Assembly: GCA_945890645.1 (NCBI GenBank)
Contig: CAMDCV010000018.1
Coordinates: forward strand, 1-64,000
Reading direction: 5' to 3'
Length of the DNA: 64,000 bases
Origin: Akkermansia muciniphila
GTDB taxonomy: Bacteria > Verrucomicrobiota > Verrucomicrobiia > Verrucomicrobiales > Akkermansiaceae
This document shows positions 1 through 8,983 of the stretch, in pieces (the stretch's first letter is position 1; each line of letters starts with the position of its first letter). A program made the position numbers and the translations under genes. The notes beneath the pieces are model-generated. The model was not told the DNA's origin. It searched no databases and saw only the letters and a list, made by a program, of their open reading frames with translations.

Positions 1-141
1 TATGACATACTCGCCGCGCACCTAGTGAAAGCGCGCGATCTCACCGAGCTCACCAATTTTGACCCGGACCCCCGTCACATCAAACGAGACAACCGCAACC
101 GGAAATCCCCCATAGAATCAGGCATCACAGCCTTAACCTGA
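1..141 (+). CDS. 3' end of an unidentified gene, cut by the window edge
   Basis: Frame 1 is open from the first base to a TGA at 139-141, giving 46 residues that begin YDILAAHLVKARDL and end ESGITALT. The fragment is charged, with many Arg, Lys and Asp residues, and has no motif I can name. It could be the tail of a transposase or another accessory protein, but nothing here decides that. It is convergent with the minus-strand gene at 267-824, with about 125 bases between them in which I see no gene. Whether it is intact cannot be judged without the upstream sequence. Confidence 0.4.
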   Translation, partial: YDILAAHLVKARDLTELTNFDPDPRHIKRDNRNRKSPIESGITALT

Positions 142-266
142 CGCGAATGAGCATTTACCGTGGGTTCACCAGACTCGCAAAGCGTTACTTCATTAGTTTT
201 ATATGCGTTTTTAGTGGGCAGAACTAATTGTGTAATCTTCAAATCTTCCAGATAGCTTTTTGTGAT

Positions 267-824
267 TTATGTTTTGATGAGGCGGCGCTGTAACTGGTCG
301 TTGAGATTCGATGCATTTTCTTCGATGAATTGAAGTTTGGAAAGGGTTTGCTCAATGAATTCTACCCAGGGCAATTCGCCCTGGTTTACTCTCTCCAATC
401 TATCTTTGATATCTTCAACTAGTTCTCCCTTGAATGGAGTTTCGTGCAAGAATTCGTTAAAGAGTGTTCTGTTAGGCGATGGGGAGGGGTCTTTCAGACG
501 TTTTCTGACTTCCTCTACAAATTCTAGTATTTCCCGCTTTTTTCGTTCTAAGGTAGTTTCTGTAATCCAACCATAACGTTTCAACAAGATTTCCAGACCG
601 TTTTTGGGATCATTTTTAATCAAGTCGCGGTCTTTTGTTTCCCACTCGCTATCTGAAACGTCGGATGCGATTTTTGTAAGGTCATAGAGGCTGCGATAGG
701 CTGAACCTTGGATCGCTTCGATTAACTCATCGGTAGATGGGGTTGTGCCTTTGAGCAATTCAAGAAGCCTTGCTTGCTCTTTGATTACGTAAATCGTTTT
801 TTCGAGTAGGTAGGTATCAGACAT
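267..824 (-). CDS. Hypothetical helical protein, 185 aa
   Basis: I do not recognise this family. The ATG at 822-824 opens a 185-residue, strongly charged protein with no signal peptide or membrane segment. Long runs rich in Glu, Lys, Leu and Arg suggest a mostly alpha-helical, partly coiled-coil cytoplasmic protein (for example residues 1-25 around LLEKTIYVIKEQARLL, and 90-115 around ERKKREILEFVEEVRKR). It starts 29 bases after the stop of the methylase-tail remnant on the same strand, so it was probably the last gene of a restriction-modification or defence operon and may be expressed with it. The reading frame is clean and codon usage resembles coding sequence. Function is unknown; a specificity or anti-phage accessory role is only suggested by position. 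Confidence 0.6.
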   Translation of the reverse strand: MSDTYLLEKTIYVIKEQARLLELLKGTTPSTDELIEAIQGSAYRSLYDLTKIASDVSDSEWETKDRDLIKNDPKNGLEILLKRYGWITETTLERKKREILEFVEEVRKRLKDPSPSPNRTLFNEFLHETPFKGELVEDIKDRLERVNQGELPWVEFIEQTLSKLQFIEENASNLNDQLQRRLIKT

Positions 825-853
825 AATAATGTTTCAAAAGTGGTGCGAGGTTT

Positions 854-1081
854 TCAAATAAATGCATCGGGGAAGGCGCCATGGGTGGTGATTGCGTCGT
901 CGATTTGGGGCATGAGGGAGTGGGTCTGGGTGATGGCAATGAGCATGCGTTGGTAATAGCGGAGGTCATCGGTGGTGAGGGTGCGGCCTCGGCGGAACAT
1001 GGCAAATAATTCGTATAGCGGCAATGGGAAACGGGACACTATCAAAACTTGGCAATTAACGATTTTTAGCGACAGCCTCAT
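854..1081 (-). pseudogene. C-terminal remnant of a restriction-modification DNA methylase
   Basis: The 75 residues contain LYELFAMFRRGRTLTTDD followed by RYYQRMLIAITQTH, MPQIDDAI and a Gly-x-Phe-Pro end. I associate this pattern with the extreme C-terminus of large Eco57I/type IIG-like N6-adenine methylases in Verrucomicrobiota. The catalytic NPPY-type motif and all other domains are absent: upstream of 1081 the sequence is short and leads straight to the divergent tmk promoter region. The piece is therefore best read as a truncated remnant rather than a working gene. The first 25 residues do not fit the rest, so the ATG may be accidental. Identification is from memory of the family and is moderate. 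Confidence 0.45.
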
Positions 1082-1183
1082 TCCTGCTTGAACTTTGCCG
1101 CAGGATTTGCAGTCTGAGCTTGCACGTGCTCGTAGCTTAGCTAAACAGGGCTTTGCAAAACGCCTTTAATTTAAAAAAACTTC

Positions 1184-1783
1184 GTGAGTGCTAACAATCA
1201 AAAAAGTTGCCTGATTGCTATTGAGGGTATTGATGGTGCGGGAAAAACCACGCTAGCCAACATGCTCACTCTTTATTTTGAGACGATAGGTCGGGAGGTG
1301 ATTTGCCAACATGAACCTACTTCAGGAAAATGGGGCCAACTGCTCCGCCAGTCTGCAAAAGAGGGGCGGTTAGATCCAGCGTTAGAGCTTCAATATTTTT
1401 TGAATGATCGTAAAGAGCACGTTGATGAAGTAATCAATCCGTCTTTGGAAGAAGGACATATCGTTATTTTGGATCGGTATTATTTCTCTACGATGGCATA
1501 TCAAGGCGCTAGGGGCTTTGATCCACAAAAAATACGAGACGACAACGAGGCATTTGCTCCGATTCCTGACTATCTTTTCATTTTGGATTTGGATGTTGCA
1601 GCGGCTCTGCTGCGGATTAAAGCACGAGGCGATGTGGCCAATCACTTTGAAAAAGTCGATGCACTTCAAAAATCGAGAGATATTTTTCTCAATCTTTCCA
1701 CAGAGCCGTTTGTCCACATTTTAGACGCAAGCAAATCGCAGCAAGATGTATTTGAAGAAGCGCTGAGTAAAATCTCTCTGTAA
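1184..1783 (+). CDS. tmk: Thymidylate kinase
   Basis: Phosphorylates dTMP to dTDP with ATP, an essential cytoplasmic step of dTTP synthesis. The P-loop is GIDGAGKTTLA near residues 15-25. The DRYYFSTMAYQGARG segment near residue 103 holds the Asp-Arg-Tyr of the dTMP site. The 199-residue length is normal for the family. The start is a GTG at 1184; no ATG lies before the P-loop. The gene is divergent from the defence remnant to its left and stands alone, about 70 bases before the secreted DUF3500 protein. The LID region near residues 140-160 (RIKARGDVANHFEK) is rather degenerate but has the expected charged residues. Confidence 0.93.
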   Translation: MSANNQKSCLIAIEGIDGAGKTTLANMLTLYFETIGREVICQHEPTSGKWGQLLRQSAKEGRLDPALELQYFLNDRKEHVDEVINPSLEEGHIVILDRYYFSTMAYQGARGFDPQKIRDDNEAFAPIPDYLFILDLDVAAALLRIKARGDVANHFEKVDALQKSRDIFLNLSTEPFVHILDASKSQQDVFEEALSKISL

Positions 1784-1851
1784 GCGCGCATCAAATCATC
1801 GATTCTTTGGAAGAAACGAAATAATGCCACGGCCACTTGCGTAATGGTCGG

Positions 1852-2865
1852 ATGATGAAAAACCTATTTTGTTTCTTCGCCCTGAGTCTTGGAGTCATGT
1901 CTGCGGAGGAAACGCAGGGCAAAGCGATCGCCGAGATCACTACGGCGGCGCAGACATTTCTCGCCAGCTTGAAGCCGGAACAAAAAGCACTAGCGGAGTT
2001 CGCCTTTGCCGATCAAGAGCGCGAAAACTGGAAATTCACGCCGCAGGCGCGGAAGGGGATTGCTCTGGAAAAGCTTGATGAGGCCCAGGAGGCACAGGCG
2101 AAAAAATTGTTAGCGACGGTGCTGAGCGAGCAGGGTCTTTTAAAAGCGAATACCATAATTGATTTGGAAAAACTCTTGGGCGAGATGGAGAACAATCCCG
2201 CGCGACGCAATCACAGGGCCTACTTCACTTCGATCTTTGGCATCCCCGGTGAAAAAGTGACCTGGGGCTATCGCTTTGAAGGCCACCACCTCGCGGTCAA
2301 CGTGACGATCATCGATGGAGCACACATCATCGCATCGCCGACTTTCATGGGCGCGAGTCCTGCCATCGTCGGCGAGGGTCGATTGAATGGCACACAGGCT
2401 TTAAAGCAAGAGGAAAACCTCGCTCGCACGTTAGCGGTCTCGTTGCGCGATGCGGGCAAGGAAGTCGTTTTCACCGACAAAGCCCCTGGCGATATCCTGA
2501 CAGGAGAAAAACGAGTCGCTGAGCAATTGGCACCCGTCGGTATTACAGCGGATCAGCTAACACCGGATCAACAGAAGATTTTGATGCAACTCATCGGCGA
2601 CTATGCGCGACGCTATCGTCCCGGCATCGAGCTCGAACTCATGAAAAAGATTACCGCGATTCCCGTCAAAGACATGCGCTTCGGGTGGGCGGGCTCTCTG
2701 GAAGTCGGAAAAGCCTACTACTATCGCATCCAGACACCTGAAGTTTTAATCGAAGCCGCCAACACACAAAACAACGCCAACCACATCCACACGGTGTGGC
2801 GCGATCACAAGGATGACTTCGGTCGTGATTCCCTCGGCGAGCACTACAAACAAGACGCGCATTGA
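1852..2865 (+). CDS. Secreted DUF3500 family protein
   Basis: DUF3500 proteins are exported proteins of unknown activity, frequent in Planctomycetota and Verrucomicrobiota and often near carbohydrate genes. The protein has a signal peptide (MKNLFCFFALSLGVMSA). After it come the conserved block around NPARRNHRAYFTSIFG, then GYRFEGHHLAVN, and the C-terminal HIHTVWRDHKDDFG. I place the start at the ATG of 1852 (or 1855), because an in-frame TTG at 1837 would add a charged stretch before the signal peptide. It precedes the DUF6807 gene by 37 bases in the same direction, so these and the following oxidoreductase are probably co-transcribed. The His/Asp-rich C-terminus may bind metal, but this is inference. 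Confidence 0.8.
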   Translation: MMKNLFCFFALSLGVMSAEETQGKAIAEITTAAQTFLASLKPEQKALAEFAFADQERENWKFTPQARKGIALEKLDEAQEAQAKKLLATVLSEQGLLKANTIIDLEKLLGEMENNPARRNHRAYFTSIFGIPGEKVTWGYRFEGHHLAVNVTIIDGAHIIASPTFMGASPAIVGEGRLNGTQALKQEENLARTLAVSLRDAGKEVVFTDKAPGDILTGEKRVAEQLAPVGITADQLTPDQQKILMQLIGDYARRYRPGIELELMKKITAIPVKDMRFGWAGSLEVGKAYYYRIQTPEVLIEAANTQNNANHIHTVWRDHKDDFGRDSLGEHYKQDAH

Positions 2866-2902
2866 AATTGCGTTAACACAAACTGATTGGTAAAATAATC
2901 TC

Positions 2903-3829
2903 ATGCGTACTCTAACCCTATTATTCAGCATCGTTTCGGTGGCTTCTGCACAGCTATCGATCAAGTCCGAGGAAGGCACTGTGACGATTTTTTCGAAAGG
3001 CGAAATGATCACGCAGTATCGCACTGACTCGAAGGTGCCTTATCTCTATCCGATGTCCGCGCCCGGCGGCACGAACTTGAGCCGTCATTGGCCGATGAAA
3101 ACGGATGTCGCAGGAGAAGACACGGATCACCCGCATCATCGCTCGTTTTGGCTCTCGCACGGGGCGGTAAATGGGTTCGACTTCTGGGCTTGGACGGGCA
3201 AGAAGGATGCTCGCATCATTCATAAATCCAGCTCGGATGTGAAAGCGGAAGGAAACACAGCCTCCTTCACCGTGAAGCTCGCCTGGCAGGGCGATCAGAA
3301 GACGATCCTGGAAGAAACCCGTAGCTATCAAATCGAAGAGATCGATGCCGATACGCGGGCGGTTGATATCAGCTCCACGCTCAAGGCTGCGAATGGCGAT
3401 GTGATATTCGGCGATACAAAAGAAGGGTTTTGTGCTTTCCGTGTCGATCGCAGCCTACGCCTCAAAGGCCCAACGGCTAAGGGGGGGATCGTTGATAACA
3501 AAGGTCGCAAAAACAACGATTGCTGGGGCAAAAAATCCGCTTACGTCACATTCCATGGTCCCGATGATCAGGGCAAGCCTACCGTCATCACGATGATGGA
3601 TCACCCGCAAAATCTCCGCCACGAGACGTGGTGGCATGCTCGTGACTACGGCCTTCTCGCCGCGAACCCTTTTGGCATTCATGACTTCGAAGCCAAGAAA
3701 GATAAAACGCTAGGCAACTATACGCTCAAGGATCAAGAAACCGTCACCTTCCGTTATCGTCTTGTGCTTCACCGTGGCGAACTCGATGAGAAAAAAATCG
3801 AGTCGTGGTGGAAAGCCTTTGCGCAATAA
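2903..3829 (+). CDS. Secreted DUF6807 (PmoA-like) protein
   Basis: The 308-residue protein starts with a signal peptide (MRTLTLLFSIVSVASA) and carries the family hallmark DHPHHRSFWLSHG near residue 75, plus the late HxxxW-type segment ETWWHARDYGLLAANPFG. DUF6807 proteins are exported, often annotated as methane oxygenase PmoA although unrelated to particulate methane monooxygenase. They usually sit next to Gfo/Idh/MocA oxidoreductases or sugar lyases in PVC bacteria. Exactly that context holds here: the next gene starts 20 bases downstream. A role in handling an oxidised or modified sugar in the periplasm is an inference from the neighbourhood; no enzymatic activity can be read from the sequence. 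Confidence 0.85.
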   Translation: MRTLTLLFSIVSVASAQLSIKSEEGTVTIFSKGEMITQYRTDSKVPYLYPMSAPGGTNLSRHWPMKTDVAGEDTDHPHHRSFWLSHGAVNGFDFWAWTGKKDARIIHKSSSDVKAEGNTASFTVKLAWQGDQKTILEETRSYQIEEIDADTRAVDISSTLKAANGDVIFGDTKEGFCAFRVDRSLRLKGPTAKGGIVDNKGRKNNDCWGKKSAYVTFHGPDDQGKPTVITMMDHPQNLRHETWWHARDYGLLAANPFGIHDFEAKKDKTLGNYTLKDQETVTFRYRLVLHRGELDEKKIESWWKAFAQ

Positions 3830-3849
3830 TCCCGTAACAAACCCAATCT

Positions 3850-5280
3850 ATGAAACGTCGTCAACTTATCCAAACCTCTCTTTTCGCCGGAACTTGGTCA
3901 CTTCTCTCACCGCTGGCACGCGCTGTTGGAGCCAACGAAGACATCCGCGTGGCAGTGATCGGCTTCAAAGGCCGCGGCATGGGCCACATCGATATGCTGC
4001 TCAAAACCAAAGGCTGCCGCTTGGTCGCACTCTGCGATTGCGATGAAACCGTGCTCGCCAGTGGCAAGGAACATCTCGCCAAAAAAGGCGTCACTGTCAC
4101 GACTTTCACTGACTACCGCAAGCTCTGCGAATCGAAAGAAATCGACGCCGTCAGCATTGCGACACCGAATCACACCCACGTGCTGATCTCGCTCACTGCT
4201 GCTGCCAATGGCAAACATGTTTACGTCGAGAAACCTGTTTCGCACAATGTGTGGGAAGGTCGTCAACTCGCGCTTGGTGCGGAAAAATACAAGGTCATCA
4301 TCCAGCACGGCTTCCAGCGTCGTTCGGAAACGGCATGGCACGAAGCCTTTGCGTGGCTCAATGATGGACACATCGGAAAAATCAAATTGGCGCGCGGGTT
4401 TTGCTACAAACCGCGTCCCTCCATCGGCAAATCAGAGACCGCGCTTGAAGTGCCTGCCACCATCCATACCGATCTCTGGTTCGGCCCGCGCGATGTGGTG
4501 CCAGTGAAGCGTCAAAAATTTCACTACGATTGGCATTGGCAGAGTCCCTATGGCAATGGCGACCTCGGCAACCAAGGCCCACACCAACTCGACGTCTGCC
4601 GCTGGGCGATCGGTGATCCGCATTTGCCCGAAACGATTCTTTCGTTAGGCGGACGTGTCGGCTACGAAGACGATGGCGATACCGCAAACACACAGCTTTT
4701 GTGGCTCGAACACAAAGGCAAGGTACCGATTTTATTTGAAGTGCGCGGATTGCCCAAAAGCGATATGAACTACCGTGGCGGCATGGATTCCTTCAAAGGT
4801 GTCGGGTTGGGCAATCTTATCGAGTATGATGGTGGCTATCTTTCTGGTGGTCATGGTCCTGGTTGCGATGCCTTCGATAATGATGGCAAGAAACTCAAAT
4901 CGTTCAAAGGTAGTGTGCCGCATCACCAAAACTGGATCGATGCCATCAAAGCCAATCGCATCGCCGCTGGCCTTGCGGCGGAGAGTGCGCATTGCTCATC
5001 GGCACTTGCGCATCTTGGTTCCATCTCGCTCGCGATGGGCAAAGCGGAAGACCTCAAAACATGGTCAGCTTCTAACAAAAACGCTGTCCTCGGCGATGCC
5101 GTCGATCGCATGGCCGCGCATTTCGATGCGAACAAAGTCGATCTCAAGAAAACTCCGATCACGATGGGAGCTCCGCTTAGTTTCGATCCTGAGAAAGAAG
5201 TCATTATCGGCGAACTCGCTGCCAAAGCGAATCCGCTTCTGAAAGGCAGCTATCGCGAAGGCTTTACGTTGCCGATTTGA
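3850..5280 (+). CDS. Gfo/Idh/MocA family oxidoreductase with an RR-type export signal
   Basis: An NAD(P)-dependent sugar dehydrogenase-like protein of 476 residues. The N-terminus MKRRQLIQTSLFAG is a twin-arginine-like leader ending near ARAVGA, so it is probably exported folded with its cofactor. The Rossmann core follows (IRVAVIGFKGRGMG), then the typical ATPNHTHVLISL and the catalytic region VYVEKPVSHN with the conserved Glu-Lys-Pro. Later blocks (HYDWHWQSPYGNGDLGNQGPH) match the verrucomicrobial/planctomycetal subgroup. It is the last of three same-strand genes (DUF3500, DUF6807, this). The substrate is unknown. Soluble glucose-fructose-oxidoreductase chemistry is the family norm. Confidence 0.9.
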   Translation: MKRRQLIQTSLFAGTWSLLSPLARAVGANEDIRVAVIGFKGRGMGHIDMLLKTKGCRLVALCDCDETVLASGKEHLAKKGVTVTTFTDYRKLCESKEIDAVSIATPNHTHVLISLTAAANGKHVYVEKPVSHNVWEGRQLALGAEKYKVIIQHGFQRRSETAWHEAFAWLNDGHIGKIKLARGFCYKPRPSIGKSETALEVPATIHTDLWFGPRDVVPVKRQKFHYDWHWQSPYGNGDLGNQGPHQLDVCRWAIGDPHLPETILSLGGRVGYEDDGDTANTQLLWLEHKGKVPILFEVRGLPKSDMNYRGGMDSFKGVGLGNLIEYDGGYLSGGHGPGCDAFDNDGKKLKSFKGSVPHHQNWIDAIKANRIAAGLAAESAHCSSALAHLGSISLAMGKAEDLKTWSASNKNAVLGDAVDRMAAHFDANKVDLKKTPITMGAPLSFDPEKEVIIGELAAKANPLLKGSYREGFTLPI

Positions 5281-5317
5281 GTCAACGCTATTACACTGGA
5301 ATATTGTTACCAAAGTC

Positions 5318-5854
5318 ATGAAAACTAATAGTCTCATCTGTGCGTTTTTCATGATTTTGGGTCTCTTGCCAGTTAGCGGCAATTGGCAGATTTCCTATGA
5401 TACGGAACATGCGTATATTGGTTACCGATTGGATGAGCCCGACAAAAAGCCACCATCGACTGACGGACTGGCGGAAATTCTCGCCACTCACAAAAAAGAT
5501 TTTCCACTGAAGCAAATTTCATTTTTCAGCTATTTCCTCAATGATCCCAAAATTCAGGAAGAGTTATTGAAAGATTTTCAGTCAAGCTATCCCGAGCTGC
5601 TAGCGGATGCTTTGAAATCATCCGGTAACTTGCACAACCCCAAGGTTTTTCCCCTTCGCGCGAAGTTTTCCGAGTGCCTATTGAAGACTCCCACGGTCGC
5701 AAAAATGAATGAACTTTTTAGTGCCACGGGCTACATCATCGCAAGGGCTGAGTGTGAGAAATTCGAAGTGAATAAGGAAAAAGAAATGCCTTCTTTTGAA
5801 TGTTATGTTTGGCTGATCTTAGAAGCGAAAGCCGATCAAAAACCACAGCCGTAA
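5318..5854 (+). CDS. Secreted hypothetical protein, 178 aa
   Basis: I do not recognise the family. The ATG at 5318 starts a clear signal peptide (MKTNSLICAFFMILGLLPVSG), so the mature part of about 155 residues is exported. The mature protein is soluble and charged, with no cysteine pair, lipobox or membrane segment after the leader. It lies 37 bases after the oxidoreductase on the same strand and could be read through from it, but nothing ties its function to that operon. The following gene (nadC) starts 67 bases later. Confidence 0.65.
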   Translation: MKTNSLICAFFMILGLLPVSGNWQISYDTEHAYIGYRLDEPDKKPPSTDGLAEILATHKKDFPLKQISFFSYFLNDPKIQEELLKDFQSSYPELLADALKSSGNLHNPKVFPLRAKFSECLLKTPTVAKMNELFSATGYIIARAECEKFEVNKEKEMPSFECYVWLILEAKADQKPQP

Positions 5855-5921
5855 TCGTCGCTGTCTTTATCCGTCAGGAAAGCCGCTTGATTTTCATGGT
5901 AGCTCACGATAGCAATCGGTC

Positions 5922-6773
5922 GTGACTGTTGATGCTCATGCATGGTTAATTGATAGAGCGCTCGAGGAAGATATTGGGTCGGGCGATGTGACGGCGACGT
6001 ACTTTGTGCCTGCGGATCGGAAGGCCACCGCTTTGTTAGTGGCGCGGCAGGAAGGTGTGATTGCCGGCACCGAGTTGGCGCAGGTGGTGTTTCACAAGGT
6101 CGATCCATCGCTCGATGTCACGCTTCTGATTGAGGACGGCAGTCGTGTCGCAGTTGGTGCGATTGTGATGAAAATCACGGGCTCGGCACGCTCGATTCTC
6201 ACAGCAGAACGCACGGCCTTGAACTTTATGCAACGGTTGGGTGGCATCGCCACGCAGACATATGATTACGTGAAAGCCGTCGAGGGCACCAAAGCACGCA
6301 TCCTGGATACGCGGAAAACCACACCCGGTTGGCGGGTTTTGGAAAAAGCGGCAGTGGTTTGTGGTGGTGGTACGAATCACCGCATGGGGCTTTATGATAG
6401 GGCCATAGTGAAGGACAATCACCTGGTGGCCGAGGGTGGTATCGAAGCATTGCAAGGTGCGATAAAAACATTGCTGGCGGAGCATCCGGAAGTGGAAGTC
6501 GAGTTGGAAGCGGACAGTCTCGATCAAGTGCGCGCATTTTTGGCGATGGAGGAAGTGGATTACATTTTGTTAGACAACATGACCTTGGATGAAATGCGAG
6601 AAGCAGTTGAATTGCGCGGCATTCGTACTCGACCGATGCTCGAAGCGAGTGGGGGTGTGACTTTGCAAACCGTGCGCTCCATTGCGAGAACCGGCGTGGA
6701 TTTTATCTCGGTGGGCGCACTCACACATTCGGTGAAAGCGATGGATCTCGCGCTGGACTTTGTGGAATCATGA
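5922..6773 (+). CDS. nadC: Nicotinate-nucleotide pyrophosphorylase (carboxylating)
   Basis: Converts quinolinate and PRPP to nicotinate mononucleotide, CO2 and pyrophosphate in de novo NAD synthesis. Family blocks are all present: EDIGSGDVTA near residue 15, the DTRKTTPG segment near 130, KAAVVCGGGTNHRMGLYD, VKDNHL with the catalytic Lys, VEVELEADSLDQ, and the C-terminal ISVGALTHS. The length of 283 residues is standard. The start is GTG at 5922. Its end overlaps the birA start by four bases (ATGA at 6770-6773), implying translational coupling. No nadA or nadB occurs in this window. Confidence 0.95.
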   Translation: MTVDAHAWLIDRALEEDIGSGDVTATYFVPADRKATALLVARQEGVIAGTELAQVVFHKVDPSLDVTLLIEDGSRVAVGAIVMKITGSARSILTAERTALNFMQRLGGIATQTYDYVKAVEGTKARILDTRKTTPGWRVLEKAAVVCGGGTNHRMGLYDRAIVKDNHLVAEGGIEALQGAIKTLLAEHPEVEVELEADSLDQVRAFLAMEEVDYILLDNMTLDEMREAVELRGIRTRPMLEASGGVTLQTVRSIARTGVDFISVGALTHSVKAMDLALDFVES

Positions 6774-7504
6774 GGCAATGGCATAGCAGTCACGGGCATT
6801 GCATTCGTTGGTATGAATGTGTCGGCTCTACGAACGATGTCGCGAAAGAATGGGCGTCAGATGATGCTGCGGACGGCAGTGTGGTCTGCGCTGAAGAACA
6901 AAGTGCAGGGCGTGGGAGACGTGGCAGTGCCTGGGTTTGTCCTGTGGGAGAAGGGTTGACATTTTCGCAAATTCTCTGCCCCACGATGCCGCGCGCGCTT
7001 TGGCCGCGCTTGGCATTGATTGCGGGCCTAGCGGTGGCAAAAGTCTTGGAGTCACAGGGTATTGCTGCCGAGGTCAAATGGCCAAATGATGTTCTCGTTG
7101 GCGGCAAAAAAATCGCTGGCATTCTCGTCGAGTCGGTGGGCGACGCGGTGATTGTCGGCGTTGGCCTGAATGTGAACGTTGCTGATTTTCCGTTAGAGAT
7201 TGCTGAAATTGCTACATCGATGCTGCGCGAGATGGGTCGCACATTTGAACGCGAGCCATTATTGGAAAATCTAACGCATGCCATGCACGCGCATGCCGCA
7301 AGGGCGGAGCATGACTTTTCCGAACTGATGCTAGAGTTGCGGGAACGTTGTGCGCTGACTGGCAATCGTGTTTCCTTATTGTTAGGCAATGAAATGCATA
7401 TCGCCACAGTCGCTGGGTTGAGTGAGCGCGGCGAGTTGTTAATTGATCGCGATGGCCGCATCGAAGCACTGATGCAAGCGGATCAAATTCGCATCATCTC
7501 GTGA
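6770..7504 (+). CDS. birA: Biotin--[acetyl-CoA-carboxylase] ligase
   Basis: Attaches biotin to the carrier lysine of biotin-dependent carboxylases through biotinyl-AMP. The ligase core has ECVGSTNDVAKEWA near residue 15, the biotin/ATP loop GRGRRGSAW near 43, and KWPNDVLVGGKKIAGILVE with the conserved Lys near 110. At 244 residues it has the catalytic and C-terminal domains but no N-terminal DNA-binding winged helix, so it is a monofunctional (group I) ligase and not the repressor type. It overlaps nadC by 4 bases and is convergent with the photolyase gene, four bases away. Confidence 0.92.
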   Translation: MRQWHSSHGHCIRWYECVGSTNDVAKEWASDDAADGSVVCAEEQSAGRGRRGSAWVCPVGEGLTFSQILCPTMPRALWPRLALIAGLAVAKVLESQGIAAEVKWPNDVLVGGKKIAGILVESVGDAVIVGVGLNVNVADFPLEIAEIATSMLREMGRTFEREPLLENLTHAMHAHAARAEHDFSELMLELRERCALTGNRVSLLLGNEMHIATVAGLSERGELLIDRDGRIEALMQADQIRIIS

Positions 7505-7508
7505 ACAT

Positions 7509-8927
7509 TTATCGTTGTTGATTTTTGTGCTCTTGGAAAATCGCTAGAGTGCGCAGGCGTTCGGTATTGTGATCGACGATGGGCAGGGGATAGTCCGGTG
7601 CGATGGGGCGACCATCAACAGGCGCGACTTGGAATTTTTTCGGATCGACGTGGGCGAGTTCTGGCACCCAGCGTTTGATGTAATGGCCTTGTGGATCGAA
7701 GCGCGTGGTTTGCGACCACGGATTTTGAATGCGGAAATAAGGCGCTGCATCAGCACCGGTGCCAGCCGACCATTGCCAACCACCGTTGTTCGAGGCGATT
7801 TCTCCATCAATGAGATGCTGCATGAACCAGCTCTCGCCGAGCCGCCAATCGTAGTGCAGATCCTTGGTGAGGAACATCGCCACGATCATGCGCACGCGAT
7901 TGTGCATGTGACCAGTGGCTAACAATTCGCGCATCCCGGCATCGACGATAGGAAATCCTGTGCGTCCTTGTTGCCAGTCTGTGAGTTTTGCATCTGGTTC
8001 GTCCCAGTGCAGTTCGCGCCATTGTGAGGAAAATTCCCACTCTAACACCTCGGGAAAATAATGAATGATTGCAAAGTAGAACTCTCGCCACGCGAGTTCT
8101 TTCAGATAGATGTGATGGTTGTTTTTATGCAGGGGCGATGCGTCCATCATCGCTTGGTGAGTAGCGTCGTAAATGCTGCGAATCGAGAGTAGCCCGAAAC
8201 GCAAATCCTGACTGATGCGCGAGGTGCCTTCGAGCGATGGGATATCGCGCCTATCGCCGTAATGCGCGATGCGATCCTGCAACGCGGTGCGGAATCTCTG
8301 GCGAGCGGCTTTTTCTCCTGCGGGCATAAATTTCGCCGTGTTGGGCGGCAAACCCCAGGTTTCCAATGTTGGCAGCGGGTCCGAGGGAAAATGCATCGGC
8401 GTCGAGAGCGTGGTGAGCTTAGGCACAGGTTTTTCCTTGGGCTGGGCGAGCCAATTCTTGGAATAGGGCGTATAAACGCGGTAGGGGCGCTGGTCTCCGG
8501 TGAGGATTTGCTCGGGGCTGTGCAGGCTCACATCGTGCATCGCGTGGACTTTCACTCCCATTTCCGCGCACATTTTCTCTACCTCAGCTTCGGTCGCTTT
8601 TCCAAAAGGATCAGGATCTCGTTGGAAAAAGAGGGCATCAGCGCTGGATTCGAGTATCAACTGGCGCAGCGCCTCGACCGCTTTGCCCTGACGAATGAGC
8701 AGTCGGCTGCCGAGCGTTTTCAGGTTCGCATCGAGCGAATGGAGGCAATCACAAAGAAATTGCTGACGGTTAGAGCCGGTCCAATTGTGGTGATCGCGCC
8801 AAGTCGAGACGATATAACAAGGCAAAACCGCTTCACAGGATTGCGAAGCGGTTTGGAGAATCTTGTGATCGGCAATGCGGAGATCGCGTCGATACCAATG
8901 GATGCCCAAGCGATAGAGATAACTCAT
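7509..8927 (-). CDS. phr: Class I cyclobutane pyrimidine dimer photolyase
   Basis: A flavoprotein that repairs UV-induced pyrimidine dimers with blue light. The photolyase domain opens with IHWYRRDLRIADH. The FAD domain has LKELAWREFYFAIIHYFPE, TGFPIVDAGMRELLATGHMHNRVRM and the long conserved block around WSAGTGADAAPYFRIQNP. The Asn-Arg of HNRVRM and the Trp positions of the electron-transfer chain look intact. I place the start at the ATG of 8927 (472 residues, normal). An upstream in-frame TTG would add 13 residues with no family match. The antenna chromophore cannot be decided from sequence. It is alone on this strand. Confidence 0.93.
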   Translation of the reverse strand: MSYLYRLGIHWYRRDLRIADHKILQTASQSCEAVLPCYIVSTWRDHHNWTGSNRQQFLCDCLHSLDANLKTLGSRLLIRQGKAVEALRQLILESSADALFFQRDPDPFGKATEAEVEKMCAEMGVKVHAMHDVSLHSPEQILTGDQRPYRVYTPYSKNWLAQPKEKPVPKLTTLSTPMHFPSDPLPTLETWGLPPNTAKFMPAGEKAARQRFRTALQDRIAHYGDRRDIPSLEGTSRISQDLRFGLLSIRSIYDATHQAMMDASPLHKNNHHIYLKELAWREFYFAIIHYFPEVLEWEFSSQWRELHWDEPDAKLTDWQQGRTGFPIVDAGMRELLATGHMHNRVRMIVAMFLTKDLHYDWRLGESWFMQHLIDGEIASNNGGWQWSAGTGADAAPYFRIQNPWSQTTRFDPQGHYIKRWVPELAHVDPKKFQVAPVDGRPIAPDYPLPIVDHNTERLRTLAIFQEHKNQQR

Positions 8928-8983
8928 GGCTGTTACCAAAGCGATAAAACCTTGGCGTGCAAGCAAAACTTGCCAGCCTTAAC

